NCBI GenBank assembly: GCA_006384855.1
Contig: VCJN01003259.1
Coordinates: forward strand, 372,001 to 436,000
From: Tetraselmis striata
Taxonomy: Eukaryota; Chlorophyta; Chlorodendrophyceae; Chlorodendrales; Chlorodendraceae
Reading direction: 5' to 3'
DNA length: 64,000 bases
Below are positions 52,273-62,908 of this stretch, in pieces. A program made the translations under genes and the position numbers. The first letter of the stretch is position 1; the number at the start of each line of letters is the position of its first letter. The notes beneath the pieces were generated by a model, which saw only the letters and a program-made list of their open reading frames with translations, did not search any database and had not been told where the DNA came from.

Positions 52273-52878
52273 ATGCACGATCCGCGATACCCGATGACCT
52301 CAGACTGCAAGAGAGGGGCAGGGGCGAGAGGCAGCACGGTGAACATGCGGGCCTTCTTGGCCTCTGAGGACCACCGGCTTGTGTACAACGAGTTGCGGGG
52401 GATTTGCAACGAGTATGTCCAAGAAGCTCACCGGCAGATGCGAATCTCGTCCCCTGGTAAAATGGCCTGGCAAAAGCCCTCGTCATGGCAGACCCGGACG
52501 ACGGCTCGGGTCCTGCCAATGTCGACAGCGTGGCAGGGGAGGGGGGGGCTGCTCCTCATCATCTTTCTCAATTGCTGCGCGCCACTCACTGCCGTCAAGA
52601 GGGGGCGAGATGTGACAATTGTCGACGCCTTGAAGTTGGTCGTCGGACGAGATTCGGCGACTCTAAGGGCGCATCTCTCGGAGCACCTCGGCAACCAACG
52701 TGGGTTCGTGTATGCGAGACAGCGAGAACCATGGCGGCGGCGAGAGATGCGGCACTGGAACCCGGAGGCCCACATTGGGGACGACGGGTACGTCCTCCTG
52801 GACGTCAAAGCAACGGTGGCTGAAGCCACCGCTGGCACGACTGACGAGCAAGAGATGCGGAGGGTGGAGAGAATTTAA
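52273..52878 (+). CDS. Possible element protein, unrecognised
   Basis: Part of this frame looks like real protein (FLASEDHRLVYNELRGICNE, then YVQEAHRQMRISS), after which the character changes and a second frame (52485-52823) reads better for a while. A block of about 78 bases (52633-52710) recurs at 53227-53304. No domain recognised; probably decayed coding of the 51365-55882 element. Confidence 0.25.
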   Translation: MHDPRYPMTSDCKRGAGARGSTVNMRAFLASEDHRLVYNELRGICNEYVQEAHRQMRISSPGKMAWQKPSSWQTRTTARVLPMSTAWQGRGGLLLIIFLNCCAPLTAVKRGRDVTIVDALKLVVGRDSATLRAHLSEHLGNQRGFVYARQREPWRRREMRHWNPEAHIGDDGYVLLDVKATVAEATAGTTDEQEMRRVERI

Positions 52879-53304
52879 AGGTAGAGGGTGGGGTTACCCG
52901 CCGCATCTCCGCAGTGGGGGCATATGAGCGCTCGCATCTCTCGCGTACAAACCCGTGAACTATCGCTCCTAGCTCTTGTAACGCTGCCCTGTGCAAGGAT
53001 CCCTTTGTCGTTGTCACGTCGCCTTGGTTCACTCACCTGAATTTGCTCCTACCGCTGCTGCCGGCCTACAAGGCGGAAATCTGTTGCGTGCAGATTCCGA
53101 GCACCTACTTGACGCAAGGGCCCCGCCCGCAAATGAACTACCTCCACAGTTTGTTGAAAGCGGGTCGTGCACTTCTCATCGCGTCAAAGCACCCAAGAAA
53201 CCCCGACACCAACGGACGCGCCTTGTGGTTGGTCGTCGGAAGAGATTCGGCGACTTTAAGGGCGCATCTCTCGGAGCACCTCGGCAAGCAACGTGGGTTC
53301 GTGT
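52633..53304 (+). repeat. Direct repeat pair, 78 bp, 594 bases apart
   Basis: 52633-52710 and 53227-53304 share TTGGTCGTCGGAMGAGATTC through CAACGTGGGTTCGTGT with about three differences. Confidence 0.85.
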
Positions 53305-53467
53305 CTGGTCCGTGACAAAGGATTCATGCAGCTTAAAATTCGCTGCCATAGCTCCCTGGACAATACCTCATTAATCATAATCAACTATCACAACAAATCA
53401 TTCTCAACCGCAGATAAGAGTTTAATCGACTCCTGTCCGTCGATTTCACAAACCGCACTTCCTTTGC

Positions 53468-53545
53468 TAGCGCGGCCGGGGCAGCGGGGCGCCAACCCGC
53501 CGCGGCCGGGGCAGCGGGGCGCCAACGCGCCGCGGCCGGGGCAGC
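53468..53545 (-). repeat. Second, inverted locus of the 30-bp minisatellite
   Basis: About two and a half units of GCGGCCGGGGCAGCGGGGCG-CCAA. On the minus strand the unit reads GCCCCGGCCGCGGCGCGTTG.., which matches the 12540-13183 unit at most positions, with the same 30-bp period. Confidence 0.85.
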
Positions 53546-53546
53546 A

Positions 53547-54360
53547 TCTTGCGGTGCAGCGCTGCAGCAATCTGCGGCGTGCCGCCAGCAAATATAACGT
53601 ATTATCCCTACTGCCCTGCAATCTGTATGGTATCGACAAGCAGGTGCGTGTTCATATCCCTTCTATGCCATGCAGCCCCGCATACTAATAAATGGTTTGC
53701 AGCCATCCAGGCAATTTAAACATGCCTTAAGGCAGCATCTGCGGTGCAGCGCTTCAGCAATCTGCGGCGTGCCGCCAGCAAATATCAGGCATTAGCCCTA
53801 CTGCCTTGCAGTCCGTATAGTATCGTCAAGCCGGTGCGTGTTCACATCCCTTTCATGCCATGCAGCCCCGCATACGAAATGGTTTGCAGCCATGTAGGCA
53901 AATGGCTGCAGCAATCTGCGGCGTGCCGCCAGCAAATATGAGGTATTATTAGCCCTACTGCCTTGCAGTCCGTATAGTATCGTCAAGCCGGTGCGTGTTC
54001 ACATTCCTTCTATGCCATGCAGCCCCGCATACTAAATGGTTTGCAGCCATCTAGACAATTAAAGCATGCCTTAAGGCAGCATCTGCGCTGCAGCGCTGCA
54101 GCAATCAGCGGCGTGCCGCCAGCAAATATCAGGCATTAGTCCTACTGCCTTGCAATCTGTATAGTATCGTCAAGCAGGTGCGTGTTCACATCCCTTCTAT
54201 GCCATGCCGCCCCGCATACGAAATGGTTTGCAGCCATCTAGGCAATAGAAGCATGCCTAAAGGCAGCATCTGCGGTGCAGCGCTGCAGCAATCTGCGGCG
54301 TGCCGCGAGGAAATATCAGGCATTAGTGGTACTGCCTTGCAATCTGTATAGTATTGTAAA
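53547..54360 (+). repeat. Five-copy tandem repeat, period about 185 bp
   Basis: Units begin near 53541, 53732, 53890, 54077 and 54262 with GCAGCATCTGCGGTGCAGCG or a variant. They continue through GTGCCGCCAGCAAATAT, a CTGCCTTGCARTC block and GTGCGTGTTCACATCCCTT. The third unit lacks its first 30-40 bases. Confidence 0.9.
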
Positions 54361-54429
54361 GCATATGGGCAATTAAATCCCCTTTTTGTCATAAAAATTC
54401 TCATACTGGAAGGTTGCCGAGCCGGCTCT

Positions 54430-55580
54430 TTACCCCCCACCGTCTTGGTCGACGACCGCTACTACCAGGTCGTAGCGGCGCCGCGTCAGGCTGGCGGGTC
54501 CTCTAAGCCCGCATCTCAACCACCGCCACCGGGGTCCGGCGGAGATGGCTCCCAAAACGGCGCTGCAGCAGGTCTCTTGATAGAGCTTCGAGCAGCTCCG
54601 CCCCTCCCCCGAGCAAGCTTGGTCCCTCGGAGACTGCCAAGCCGCCGAGTGAGCCTCAGCCTTCGAGTGCGACGAAGCGCCCGCACGGTGCGTTGAGCAC
54701 GGGAGGCAAGACCAGCTTGTCGCCCATAAAGCTGCGCAAAAAGCATTCCAAGAAGCGCGGGCCGAGTCCTCCTTCAAGATGGCGATAGAGTTGGAGGACG
54801 ACGACCCCTTCCAGACGCCTAAGCCGAAACGCGAAGCCACGTCAAGCCGTCAGGCGCCTTCGGGTGCCGTTGGTGGGAGTCGCAGGGCCACATCTTCCCG
54901 TGGCGGTGCCGCATCTCCGCCTCCCCGACCCGCATTTCCACCTATGGAGGCAAGAGCAGCAGCTTGTAGCCCAATAAGCTGCGCAAAAAGCATTCCAAGA
55001 AGCGTGGGCCGACTCCTCCTTTAAGATGGCGAAAGAGTTGGAGGACGACGACCCCTTCCAGACGCCTAAGCCGAAACGCGAAGCCCCGTCAAGCCGTCAG
55101 GCGCCTTCGGGTGCCGCCGGTGGGAGTCGCAGGGCCACATCTTCCCGTGGCGGTGCCGCATCTCCGCCTCATCCCCGACCCGCATCTCCGCCTATGGAGG
55201 CAAGAGCAGCAGCTTGTCGCCCATTAAGCTGCGCAAGAAGCATTCCAAGAAGCGTGGGCCGACTCCTCCTTTAAGATGGCGAAAGAGTTGGAGGACGACG
55301 ACCCCTTCCAACGCCTAAGCCGAAACGCGAAGCCCCGTCAAGCCGTCAGGCGCCTTCGGGTGCCGCTAATGGGAGTCGCAGGGCCACATCTTCACGTGGC
55401 GGTGCCGCATCTCCGCCTCCCCGACCCGCATCTCCGCCTAAGGAGCCCTCATCTCGGGACGCGAAGCCCGCACCGCCGCCTGCGCCGACATCTCGCCCCA
55501 ACGCCGCGTCGCTGTCAGCAGGGTTCAGGGGTAGCATCTCGTTGCGACGAACACAATCTCTGAGGTCGGCGATAGACTCG
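54430..55580 (+). pseudogene. Ser/Pro-rich protein gene disrupted by a triplication
   Basis: A block of about 247 bp occurs three times (about 54690-54935, 54936-55185, 55186-55430). It encodes, in one frame, AAQKAFQEARAESSFKMAIE and LEDDDPFQTPKPKRE, then a Ser/Arg/Pro stretch. After the third unit the frame runs into a unique end, TSRPNAASLSAGFRGSISLR, then RTQSLRSAIDS and stop. Unit lengths are not multiples of three and the third unit lacks one base, so the frame changes at each junction. In another frame the block reads SLSPIKLRKKHSKKRGPSPP. I cannot tell which was the ancestral product. Confidence 0.35.
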
Positions 55581-55882
55581 TAGGCCCGGGGCGTCTTCTC
55601 TGCGCGAGTGAGGCTCGATTTCCAGGCTTGAAACGCTTGAAACGCAGTCGCCATGCCCTCGCGTCCGCAATCTTCCAAGGTGAGGCGGATAGTACTTTAC
55701 GCGACTGAGGGCGCGAAGAGGACACGCCGATGTGCCATTTCTAGTACTCTCGTATAGTATTGCATTGCACCTGAAATGTGACCGAAAAATGGGTACATAT
55801 CCCAGCCTAAGCGATCACGTGGGGGGCACATTTTTGAGTCCAGGAATTGGACCGTTTTGACTCAAAAATGTGCCCTGTACCC

Positions 55883-56983
55883 CCTTGCCTACCTCCATTT
55901 GAAATAGGGGTTTTCGTACCGAAATTTTACAACCTACGGTCATAACAGGTTTTTATTGTAAAATACGGTCGTTTATTTATTCACACCCCCCCCCCCCCCC
56001 CTGAGATTCGCGCGTACCTGTACCTGTAAGGCTGTAATTTCTTCGTTATTCATCTATATCCGGCCTGCCAGCAATCGAAATCAACACACCAGCGAAAAGA
56101 ACACCGACATAATAACTTTTTTTATTTTTCGCATCCACGACAGGACTGGCAACAGCGAAACCCTTGCAGCGTCTCTACGACGGCCGTTAATTAAAGCAGG
56201 GATACAGCTAGGGAAAGCCCCCCCGGGTAGGCGACGTGCCGTTGTAGCCGACAAGCAAATTGCCGGAAAAACAAATTGCCGAAGCATTATGCAAGACTAA
56301 TTGAACTCCAGTGACGGAATTTCCAACACTGTTGGATCGCCGTCTAACACACTGTCATCAAAATACCCGGCACTGACCACGAAAGGTCCACCTTGCCTGT
56401 TTGGGCGTCGGCCCATTTACAGTTGTGCAAATTTGGGCAAGCCCCATCCCGCGGAGCAAAGCGATTTTAGGAGAGCGATAATGTTTACGTGTGCAACAAA
56501 AAAGGCAATGTGAGGGATGGGAGGGTCCGACGCTATAACTGGAAAATTTCCCATTCCTAGGGAAATCCAGGGCGCCATGAAGGGAGGGAGGGACCCCGCC
56601 CAAAATAAAGGCAGTTAAGTCCTTGGGTAGTGTAGACGACGCAATAATAACCTGACTACTAAGAGTAAAATCCCTAAACTCCGGAACTAACACCCCCAAA
56701 TTATGACGGTGATACCCCCGCCGCGGGCACTCCACCAACATATGTCATAGTCTAAGATTCACTTCCGCCACATGCAAGGCGTAGTGTTCCAAGAAATCGC
56801 TCAGGCATGGCATGAATCCGGGCGAATCGGCGGGCAGTGGGAAATACTTGGGTGCGTAATTGTATCATATTGTGCAGCCCGGCCACAGCCCTGCGGGACA
56901 CCCGTACCGTATTGTGGCAACGGGTTTGACGCATAACACGCCTAGACATATATACCTCATGTGTTAATACGGACTAACTTTAC
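55883..56983. other. Spacer with dispersed repeat copy
   Basis: No gene seen. A C run of about 17 lies at 55986-56002. 56702-56920 is the second copy of the repeat at 26180-26395. Confidence 0.6.
56702..56920 (+). repeat. Dispersed repeat, copy 2 of 2
   Basis: Aligns with 26180-26395 in the same orientation, with scattered substitutions and short indels. Confidence 0.8.
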
Positions 56984-57740
56984 CGACGATTCGTAATAAT
57001 GCGCCCACATCAATGTCTCAACTGTTTAAGCGACATTGCGCGCGGCTAGTGACCTCAAGTGGAAGGTGCCCCCCCCCCCCCCCCTGCCCCCCCCCCACAA
57101 ATAGCCCTTTTGGTATGTTCGTCCTATCTAGTCGATGCACCGCACAGTCCCCGACGTCCACGTGTTAGGGTTCGCCCGACTTCGCTAACCTGCGAAATGG
57201 GCTATACATGTATTCAACCAACATAGCCTTCTGAACGAGCCAGTAGCAGACTTTTGTCTTCACGTCCTCGCTAATATATTGTGACATAATAAATATATGA
57301 TTGCGATCTTATCACCGCTAGTTTACCGATAGTCGGTACTAACCTGCCTAGTAGGATACAGGGGTGGGATGAAAACACGGCCGAGCACCGCCGTTTCAAG
57401 TTCTTCCCACCCACGCGGAATGAATCGAGTTACAGCAGTATATGACTAGCTACCATTGTTATAACTAATTATTGTCCAAGCAGCAAGCAAATTATTTATA
57501 TCATTAATAAATAAAAATAACTGAGACTGTGGTTCCGTCATCACGTAGTACTTTACCTTCACCCGACTCTACCCCGTGGTGTACACTACAATGACGTCAT
57601 TCCACAGGGGAGATAAGGAGATACCAGCAGCGACTAGTCGTTCGGCTACCCTCTGATCCGCCTAATCCTGACCTGCTGTCGGCGCCTGGTGCTTGCGGTG
57701 CACTTTCTTGTCGGCATCAGAATCCGTTTACGCACAAGTA
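56984..57740 (+). repeat. 0.75-kb dispersed repeat, copy 2, upstream of the Hv1 gene
   Basis: Uninterrupted copy of the repeat at 49461-50930. It ends about 105 bases before the Hv1 candidate ATG at 57845 and includes a perfect CRE/ATF palindrome TGACGTCA (57592-57599). It probably supplies part of the gene's promoter region; this is inference from position. Confidence 0.75.
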
Positions 57741-57844
57741 TTTGGTAGTCGCGTCGACGAAGCAGATAGGAGTGCTGCGTTCAACCCGTCCGGCTACTGC
57801 GTACTAAGGAGGCCACTACGATACCTCAGCAGCACGCGAGCGAG

Positions 57845-58997
57845 ATGGAGCGTAGCGGCTCATCCGCCAAGGCGATTAAGCCGGTCCGGCTGGATCGGAA
57901 GAGCATGACGGTGGGTGCCAGGCCGCGGTCTGCGGCGGGCCAACGGGGACCTACACCGCGACGTCTCGCTGAACGTCGGCGGCGGCTCGTGTTGCACTGC
58001 GCAGGTGCTGGACCGCCAGCTCAGCATTGCTTTGAAGCGTGAGCAGAGCGCCAAGCGCCTGCAGCAGCAGCAGAGCGGCGGCCGACCGGCCAAGGAGCAG
58101 CCGGAAGGGAAGGGGGCAGTGGAGGGGGCGGAGGAGGAGGAGGTGAAGCACCACTGGCGCCGCCGCCTGTTGCACTTCCTGCACATCCGATGGGTGCACA
58201 CCACCATGACGGCGCTGCTCATCCTGGATCTCATCACCGTGGTGGTGCGCTGCCCCTTCCCCCTGACCCACGCGCAACATACGCGCCGAGATCACTCGCA
58301 AGGATACTATTTACAAGACGACGATGGTGGTGGCGACAGCGACTGCGTTAAGTATCACCAGGAGGCTGGTCCTCCGAAAACTCGCATCATTAAACAGGCA
58401 GAGAGGATGGTATGCGACGTCTGAGATGATGCTGGTCTGCGTCTCCAGGCCTCGCTGGAGCTGCAGATACAGAGCTCCGAAAAGGAGGGCCAGGCAAAAT
58501 CGATTTGCCTACATGCGTATGAGTCGGGCTACGCTATGCCGCCCTACCTGGAGAACAACACGACGTGCAACCCGGACGGCCAGCACGCCTGCGACTACAC
58601 GGAGCAGGAGCCGTATCACATGGCGCACACGCTACACTCCGCGGAGCTGGGCCTCGCGTACACCAGCATAGCCATCCTGAGCACCTTTCTCCTGGAGAAT
58701 CTGGCTATGGTGGCAGCACTCGGCTGGAACTTCTTTCGGCACTTTTTCTTTGTGCTTGACATCGTGGTGGTCGCCGTGTCGCTGGCTTTGGAGATAGTTG
58801 CTGTTGCAAGTGCGCACCTAGAGCTGACCGTCGGCAACATTCTCATCGTCGCCCGCATGTGGCGCTTCTTCCGCGTGGCGCACGGCATATACTTTCTGGA
58901 GCACAGCGAGGAGGCAGCGCACGAGGTCGATGATAAAGATGCGGGTGACTCCATGGGCAAGAAGCAAAGCCAAGTTGAGAACGGCACAACAGTATGA
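57845..58997 (+). CDS. Voltage-gated proton channel, Hv1 type
   Basis: A four-helix voltage-sensor protein that conducts protons across the plasma or organelle membrane. Exon 1 ends near 58244 and exon 2 runs from 58449 to 58997 (acceptor CTCCAG, both phase 0). S1 contains TALLILDLITVV, whose Asp fits the Hv1 selectivity-filter Asp. S2 contains ILSTFLLENLAMV with the conserved Glu. S3 is FFFVLDIVVVAVSLALEIV with the gating Asp. S4 is ARMWRFFRVAHGIYF with three Arg in the R-x-W-R-x-x-R pattern. The S1-S2 loop is long (about 60 residues, two Cys, NNTT glycosylation site), as reported for coccolithophore Hv1. No pore helices S5-S6 follow. A Gln/Glu-rich cytosolic N-terminus precedes S1. The extreme 5' end is unsolved: the ATG at 57845 is in another frame from 57915 on, so a further splice or frame change is needed. 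Confidence 0.8.
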
Positions 58998-61962
58998 GTC
59001 CATGTCTGCCAAATTGAACTCTGAGCTCCAGGCTGCTTTACGGTACATGCAATACGAGGCTTGCGGTGTGTATACAGACGTAGGTAGGCGGAACGTATGG
59101 CCAGACAACCAGCCGTATTGTTCCAATCATGTGCAGTGCGTCGCAGTTGTCAAATTTGTCAAATTCAGACCACTGTGGGCAAGCTAGCTAGTACATGTAC
59201 TAGTATGTTAAGAACATTATTATTCACAAGTTTCATAAATCTGTGACAGGTTCACTGCGCCAGGAGTGCAAAAAGCGGCTACTGCGTTGCAATCTTGAGC
59301 GATTTTGAGTTGCGCCGCCTGGGCTAGTAATATTATTCTACAAACATCGGTCCGCTCAATGTATGCAGTATGCCCACTGAAGAGTGGCCCACTGCAAAAC
59401 ATGCTATAGAACTCGCACCTTGTCCAGTTTCGAGTCACTCTCCATCGAGGCATGGAAGTGTCACTTTTTCCCACAGCTCCCATTAACGCTGCTCAAACCA
59501 AAGGCCTTCGGACAGCCAAGAGAACTCGGCTTGGCGAATTACGCGTTTGCCACTGCGTATCAACACTGAATTCCCTGCTACCAGACCGACTGACATGATG
59601 AGATTGAAATGTGATTCTCCAGATGACATATTAGATCCTTTCATCCAGCGCGCATTGTCATGCTGTGGCACATCAGGAATTACAAACTGGTGCGATTCTA
59701 TTGTACTACTGCATCACCGTAACAATGGTGGATGCTGCGATGCTGCCAAATTGCGATATATAGCAACACGGCAGCCTCAGTCCGTGCTCTTGTGTGTACA
59801 CTCCCTAGGTGCTAGTGTGCTACTCATTCATGATGAGTGCAGTCATCGAATTACAAACATGTAGATATTATGATAAAATCAAGTAATCCGAACTACTTGT
59901 AGGGACTACAGGTAGTCGCGTTATCCCCAACAACTGTGGCCGGGATACTGCCGTCAACACATCATACCACGACGACGCCATGTCATCGCGGCGGCTGAGG
60001 GTCTTCGCGGTCCCCAGTCTGCGAAACTCCTCAGCTAAGTCTGCTGCTTAGTTCCGTGCGCAAGTGCCTTTGGTCCTTCTGCAGCGCGTCTCCAACGCTG
60101 TCCACGGCTGGGTGAACTTACAGCCGATCCGGATCCGGTTCTCCTTGGCCTCCATTTGCTTTGTGAGACCACTGTCTCCTGGATGAACGAGCTGGACTGA
60201 TTGCTTGCTGGGTTCCTGCTTTGGTTGCCCCGGTTTTTGTCTGGTTCTTTTTGGACTACTGTATGAGTAGGCGATTCTTACCGCCAGTAACATATTATTA
60301 ATTATTGAATTTGATTTTCAATAATAAGCAGTAAAAAATGTGTGTCTACCGTTGTATTGTCGTTTAAACCGGTTGATAGGCTACTATGACGGTGGCGATA
60401 TCTGAAAATAGCCGCTTTGACGCTATATACTGCTACTACTTTGTTATGAGATAGTCGCCATGGTTGCTCAATCTGGGAGACTCGAATTAATATTCAGCAG
60501 CCGCCCGGAGCAACAATCATTCATGCTGCAGCATTCACCAGCATCGGGACGATATGCTGGTGACGAATCCAGATACAGGGTAGTCGCTATTTGATGTTAC
60601 AGTACACCTAGTCGCTGTACGAGTGCACGGGGACGCAGCACGCGCGGCGGCAGGCAGCGCAACAAAAAGCGTGTAAATAATAAAGCGCACCCCGCATCGT
60701 ACCTGGAGCGAATCTGCCGTTGTGGGCAACCAGCAAGCAGCGCAGCAGCCGGCAGCCCCACCCCCTGCACCGCAGAGTCGGCTCGCAGCTGAGGCGTTTC
60801 CCGGGGACCACACACCTGCTCGTCATGTCCAGCTCGCTTGGCTCTGGCGTGCTGGCATCACAGCTGACTGTGCGCCACAGCGGCTTCGTAGTGCTCGCGG
60901 GCTTCAATTGGCGCCGCCCCGCGGCAAAGAGGCAAGTTGTCCCATCAGTGCCGCAACAGCGCAGCGCTGCTCGACCGTCGACCACCATCGCCCCGGCACC
61001 CCCGGGATTCATCCTCAGCGCCCTGGTGTATACCAGCTGTGGCTGTGCAGCTTGACTTCGCGCCTGGCATGGCCGCTACCGGACCGGTCGCTTGTCCCGT
61101 GGGCAGGTTTGCTGTGGCGACAGCTGCGCGCTGCGATGGCAATGCGGCGGCGGACAGCAGCCGGCGTGCCGCGCTGCGGAGCGGAGCGGTAGCGGCGGCC
61201 TTGCTCAGTATGGCTCCCCCTCAATTACCCCCCTTCCCCCCTCCCTCATGCATGCCGAGTGTCCGTAGCTTGCATTCTGGGCAGCTGCCGCCGGCCCCCG
61301 CCGGTACCCGTCGGCATGAGGTGGTTGGTGTCTGCCTGCTTGTGCTGCATCGGCCACGCGCCAGCAGCCCCCGTCGATGCCTCTGCAAGTGCCCTACTAT
61401 CCTTCGCCCCATCAGAGGTACAGATCATCTGCCCGACTTACGCACTAGGCCGGGCTTGTAGGAATACTGTGATGACGTCAGGGCCACATGCCCATATGCC
61501 AGACGCTTATTTATGCCCAGTGCCAAGAACCAACAACCAGACAGTGAAAAACCTGGGTAGTCCTCTTCTTACAGGGCCACTCCTGAATGTGGTGTCCTGT
61601 GCTTTGCATTCTGTGCTGCCGTTGTCATTCGGTGCCACCCATCCGGGCAAACACCCCAGGCCATGTTCTCACACTACACTCGTGTGGTCTCATTGCGGGC
61701 CAGTAGGGGATTAGTCCGCCGACACTTCGCCAGGACACATCCATCCAACGCCAGGATTACGGGCCCTTGACATGCGCACGCATAGCCTGCTCCCGCATGA
61801 CTCCCCGCCATCTTCCTCCACTGCAGACTTAGTCCTGGCACAGACCCATGCATAGAAACTCTGATGGTGGTTGGGGGGGGGGGGGGGGGGGGAAGGGACG
61901 GGACGGGGGTTTGCTCAGGGCATCACTTGCTGTGGTCCGTCTCCCCACCGCGCTGCGTGCAG
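58998..61962. other. No gene assigned; may contain 5' exons of the next gene
   Basis: 59000-60600 has only short frames. From about 60720 to 61460 the DNA is GC-rich with plus-strand frames (60722-61192, 60937-61461) rich in Ala, Pro and Arg. One of these could be a first exon or transit-peptide region of the gene at 61963, but no join can be shown. A G run of about 20 lies at 61874-61893. Confidence 0.35.
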
Positions 61963-62838
61963 TGAGCCGCGCCGCGGAGGCCGCCAGCAACACCGCCATC
62001 TTGCGGGACATCCAGAAGTACCAGGACAAGGACAGCGCGTTCAGCCTGGAGGAGCAGGAGGTGGCGGGGCGGGACCGGCTGCTGGTGAGCGCGCCCATTG
62101 GCCTGCCCTGGTAATGGAAGGGGACGGGGGGTCTCCATGAGAAAGGAGGGGGGGGGGGGGGGGGGGGGGAAGGCGGGGTTGCACAGGAGAGGCTGTTGTA
62201 CATGAGAGAGTGAGAGGAGCGCGCGGAGGGGGGTAGATTGCCCGGGGGTATGTCAAGGCAAGGGTGAAAGCGGTCGAAGATGACAGGAGGGGGCTCGCTA
62301 AGGGTGATGCGTAGGCACTGCCGACGCGCTGATCGAGGGGAGCGTATGGTGGGTTGCAGGGCGCGCAGGCGCAGCTGGCGCAGGTGGGCCGCCTCGCTGC
62401 CTCGGGCAGGTACAACGACGCACGGCTACAGCTCCGGGAGGGGCCGATGCGGCGCGTGCGGGCGGACCTGCGCGCGGTGAATCCCCCCGCCAGGCACCCC
62501 GAGCCTTTGATCCTGCCCGCACGCCCAGGATCCCTCGGCGCGCTGCCCCCCCCCCCCCCCCATCCCCACTCCCTCCCCCACAACACACACCGTGCTTGAC
62601 CTTGTCCGCCCTCTTGCGGTTGTCAACACGCCCATAAAAGCCCTTTATAGATGCCCCCAATTGCAGCTGCGTGCTATTACTAGGAGCATTCGCGCTGGGT
62701 CCGCTGTAGCTCCATTATTTATTCAACCTCTGGCAGGTTGGGCGGGCTCGTATCCGCAGTGTTCTCATCACTGTGTTGGTGCCCATGCAGGCAGAGCAGG
62801 AGTTTGACGGACTGCGCAAGGACACGGGCGACTCGCTG
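61963..62838 (+). CDS. Alpha-helical protein of unknown function, three consecutive exons
   Basis: Exons 61963-62084, 62360-62476 and 62791-62838 have clean GT..AG borders and join in phase. The product reads SRAAEAASNTAILRDIQKYQ, KDSAFSLEEQEVAGRDRLL, then AQAQLAQVGRLAASGRYNDA, RLQLREGPMRRVRADLRA, then AEQEFDGLRKDTGDSL. It is strongly helical, with Ala/Gln/Arg heptad character. The G-x-Y-x-x-A-R-x-x-L-R-x-G-P-x-x-x-V-R-x-D-L-R stretch reminds me of PsbQ-like thylakoid lumen proteins, but this is a weak resemblance and not a call. The first exon starts mid-codon, so 5' exons exist upstream. After 62838 a donor (GTATCC) leads into a C-rich intron; the 3' end was not found. Confidence 0.55.
62705..62790 (+). 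repeat. Dispersed 80-bp repeat supplying a 3' splice site
   Basis: Aligns with 63655-63735 and 43055-43135 (CTCTGGCAGGTTGGGCGGGC, then TGCCCATGCAG). Its last bases ATGCAG are the acceptor of the exon at 62791-62838. Confidence 0.65.
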
Positions 62839-62908
62839 GTATCCCCCCCCCTCCAAAAAAATTACCGCCTTTGGCTGGGTCCGGTTGTCTGTTATGTTTG
62901 TTACCGCC

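Larger units (their letters stand above)
51365..55882. mobile_element. 4.5-kb element with long imperfect inverted termini
   Basis: Left 51365-51424 and the inverse of right 55827-55882 align over about 55 bases (TTGAGTCAAAA, then CTGGACTCAAAA, then GCMCCCCCC) with GG..GGGC at the tips. CCTTGCCTA lies on both sides (51356-51364 and 55883-55891), a 9-bp duplication as made by Mutator-like elements. Each end can also fold on itself. Inside are repeats and broken coding but no recognised transposase, so superfamily is inference. A caution: CTTGCCTACCTCC also occurs at 50956, so the duplication could be coincidental. Confidence 0.5.

Noticed and set aside
49461..57740. The two 0.75-kb repeats as LTRs of one large element
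   Set aside because: Same orientation and spacing would allow it, but no PBS, polypurine tract, pol or flanking duplication was found.
61963..62838. PsbQ (oxygen-evolving enhancer 3) identification
   Set aside because: Only one helical stretch resembles that family; the size and N-terminal exons are unknown, so it is mentioned as a possibility and not used as the name.
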